NCBI GenBank assembly: GCA_934654515.1
Contig: CAKUGA010000065.1
Span: 1-5,782, forward strand
Length of the DNA stretch: 5,782 nt
Direction of reading: 5' to 3'
DNA from: an uncultured Collinsella sp.
GTDB taxonomy: Bacteria; Actinomycetota; Coriobacteriia; Coriobacteriales; Coriobacteriaceae
Shown here: in pieces, positions 5,531 through 5,782 of the stretch
How the letters are laid out: every line of letters starts with the position of its first letter
How positions within the stretch are numbered: the stretch's first letter is position 1
Notes under the pieces: model-generated
What the model saw: the letters and a program-made list of their open reading frames with translations, nothing else
Told to the model about the DNA's origin: nothing
Databases searched by the model: none
Translations under genes and position numbers: made by a program

Positions 5531-5713
5531 CTAAAGGGTGACTCCGAAGGACCCCACCTGGCCGGTTTTGGGTTATTTTCCAAAACATCCCGCAGGACGC
5601 AAAGAGGCTCCGCCGCGCAACGCGCACAGCGGAGCCTCTTTGCATGTCCGAGGACGTTTTGGAAAATAACCCAAAACCGGCCCCAGTAATCCTACAGGAG
5701 TTGAACCCTTTAG
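5531..5713. repeat. Long quasi-palindrome E3 downstream of pflB
   Basis: A 183-base nested inverted repeat. The outermost stem pairs CTAAAGGGT (5531-5539) with ACCCTTTAG (5705-5713) and ACTCC (5541-5545) with GGAGT (5697-5701), and contains the pflB stop codon. Loops of 14 and 14 bases, with a possible 4-bp helix, lead to a perfect 27-bp stem, 5560-5586 with 5656-5682. The core has GGAC (5595-5598) paired with GTCC (5646-5649). A perfect 15-bp inner stem pairs 5599-5613 with 5629-5643, capped by CGCG/CGCG around CAA. Read on the pflB strand, the core matches E2 with AAAACGTCCTCG identical and TGCGGRATGTTTT nearly so. No T-run follows on either side. Its position is the 3' untranslated region of pflB. 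Function is unknown; see findings. Confidence 0.9.
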
Positions 5714-5782
5714 AACTTGTTGTGGAAGGTACGCGAAATGACCTCGTCCTGCTGCTCCTTGGTGAGCGTGTGGAAGTTCACG
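5710..5782 (-). CDS. pflB: Pyruvate formate-lyase, C-terminal end (rest outside window)
   Basis: Only the last 23 codons and the TAA stop (5712-5710) are inside the window. The sequence VNFHTLTKEQQDEVISRTFHNKF aligns with the C-terminus of E. coli PflB (…FNSLTKEQQQDVITRTF…), the enzyme that cleaves pyruvate with CoA to acetyl-CoA and formate. The glycyl-radical loop lies about 20-30 residues upstream in this family and is therefore just outside the window, so the active site cannot be checked. A PflA gene downstream on the same strand supports the call. TdcE-like 2-ketobutyrate formate-lyases share this tail and cannot be ruled out. The stop codon lies inside the outermost stem of palindrome E3. 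Confidence 0.88.
   Translation of the reverse strand, partial: VNFHTLTKEQQDEVISRTFHNKF

Noticed and set aside
5560..5682. Integron attC sites or CRISPR repeats as an explanation for the palindromes
   Set aside because: Variable stems with a conserved fold recall attC, but there is no integrase, no cassette array and no GTTRRRY/RYYYAAC box pair at the ends; there are no regularly spaced direct repeats either.

Overview
The window looks like a chromosomal segment from a GC-rich, fermentative, probably strictly or facultatively anaerobic bacterium. The gene set (a pyruvate formate-lyase system beside threonine biosynthesis) and the look of the proteins suggest a member of the Coriobacteriia such as Collinsella. 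That placement is inference from protein style and has not been checked by a search. There is no phage, plasmid, CRISPR or transposase gene; all six complete or partial proteins with recognisable families are ordinary core functions, plus one lipid-binding DegV-type protein.

Layout. Positions 1-561 (+) hold the C-terminal part of threonine synthase (thrC), closed by a GC-rich hairpin terminator. After a 200-base gap comes homoserine kinase (thrB, 765-1646, +), so the last two steps of threonine synthesis sit side by side. The next genes all lie on the minus strand and converge on thrB: the ribosome-biogenesis GTPase EngB/YsxC (1905-2495), the MTA/SAH nucleosidase (2534-3274) which sits upstream of engB in a likely two-gene operon, the pyruvate formate-lyase activating enzyme (pflA, 3407-4225), a DegV-family fatty-acid-binding protein (4413-5273), and, entering from the right edge, the last 23 codons of pyruvate formate-lyase (pflB, 5710-5782). 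Thus pflB and its radical-SAM activase are separated by degV, which has its own strong terminator (4345-4381) and a candidate promoter in a 436-base gap.

The most notable content is between the genes. Three long quasi-palindromes (640-751, 1640-1826 and 5531-5713) have perfect 22-29 bp arms of almost unrelated sequence, an inner hairpin, and between them a conserved asymmetric core. On the shared orientation the core reads roughly CGTCCTCGSACWTG on one strand and GTSCTGCGGRATGTTTT on the other. A short core helix changes on both sides at once (GCAC/GTGC in one, GGAC/GTCC in another). The two best copies also have an outermost stem that contains the stop codon of the upstream gene. They lack a T-tract, so they are not simple intrinsic terminators, and appear to be a family of structured intergenic elements. 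Other small-scale signals are a pair of 10-bp direct repeats 20 bp apart upstream of the degV promoter candidate, and a 17-18 bp tandem duplication over the engB stop codon.
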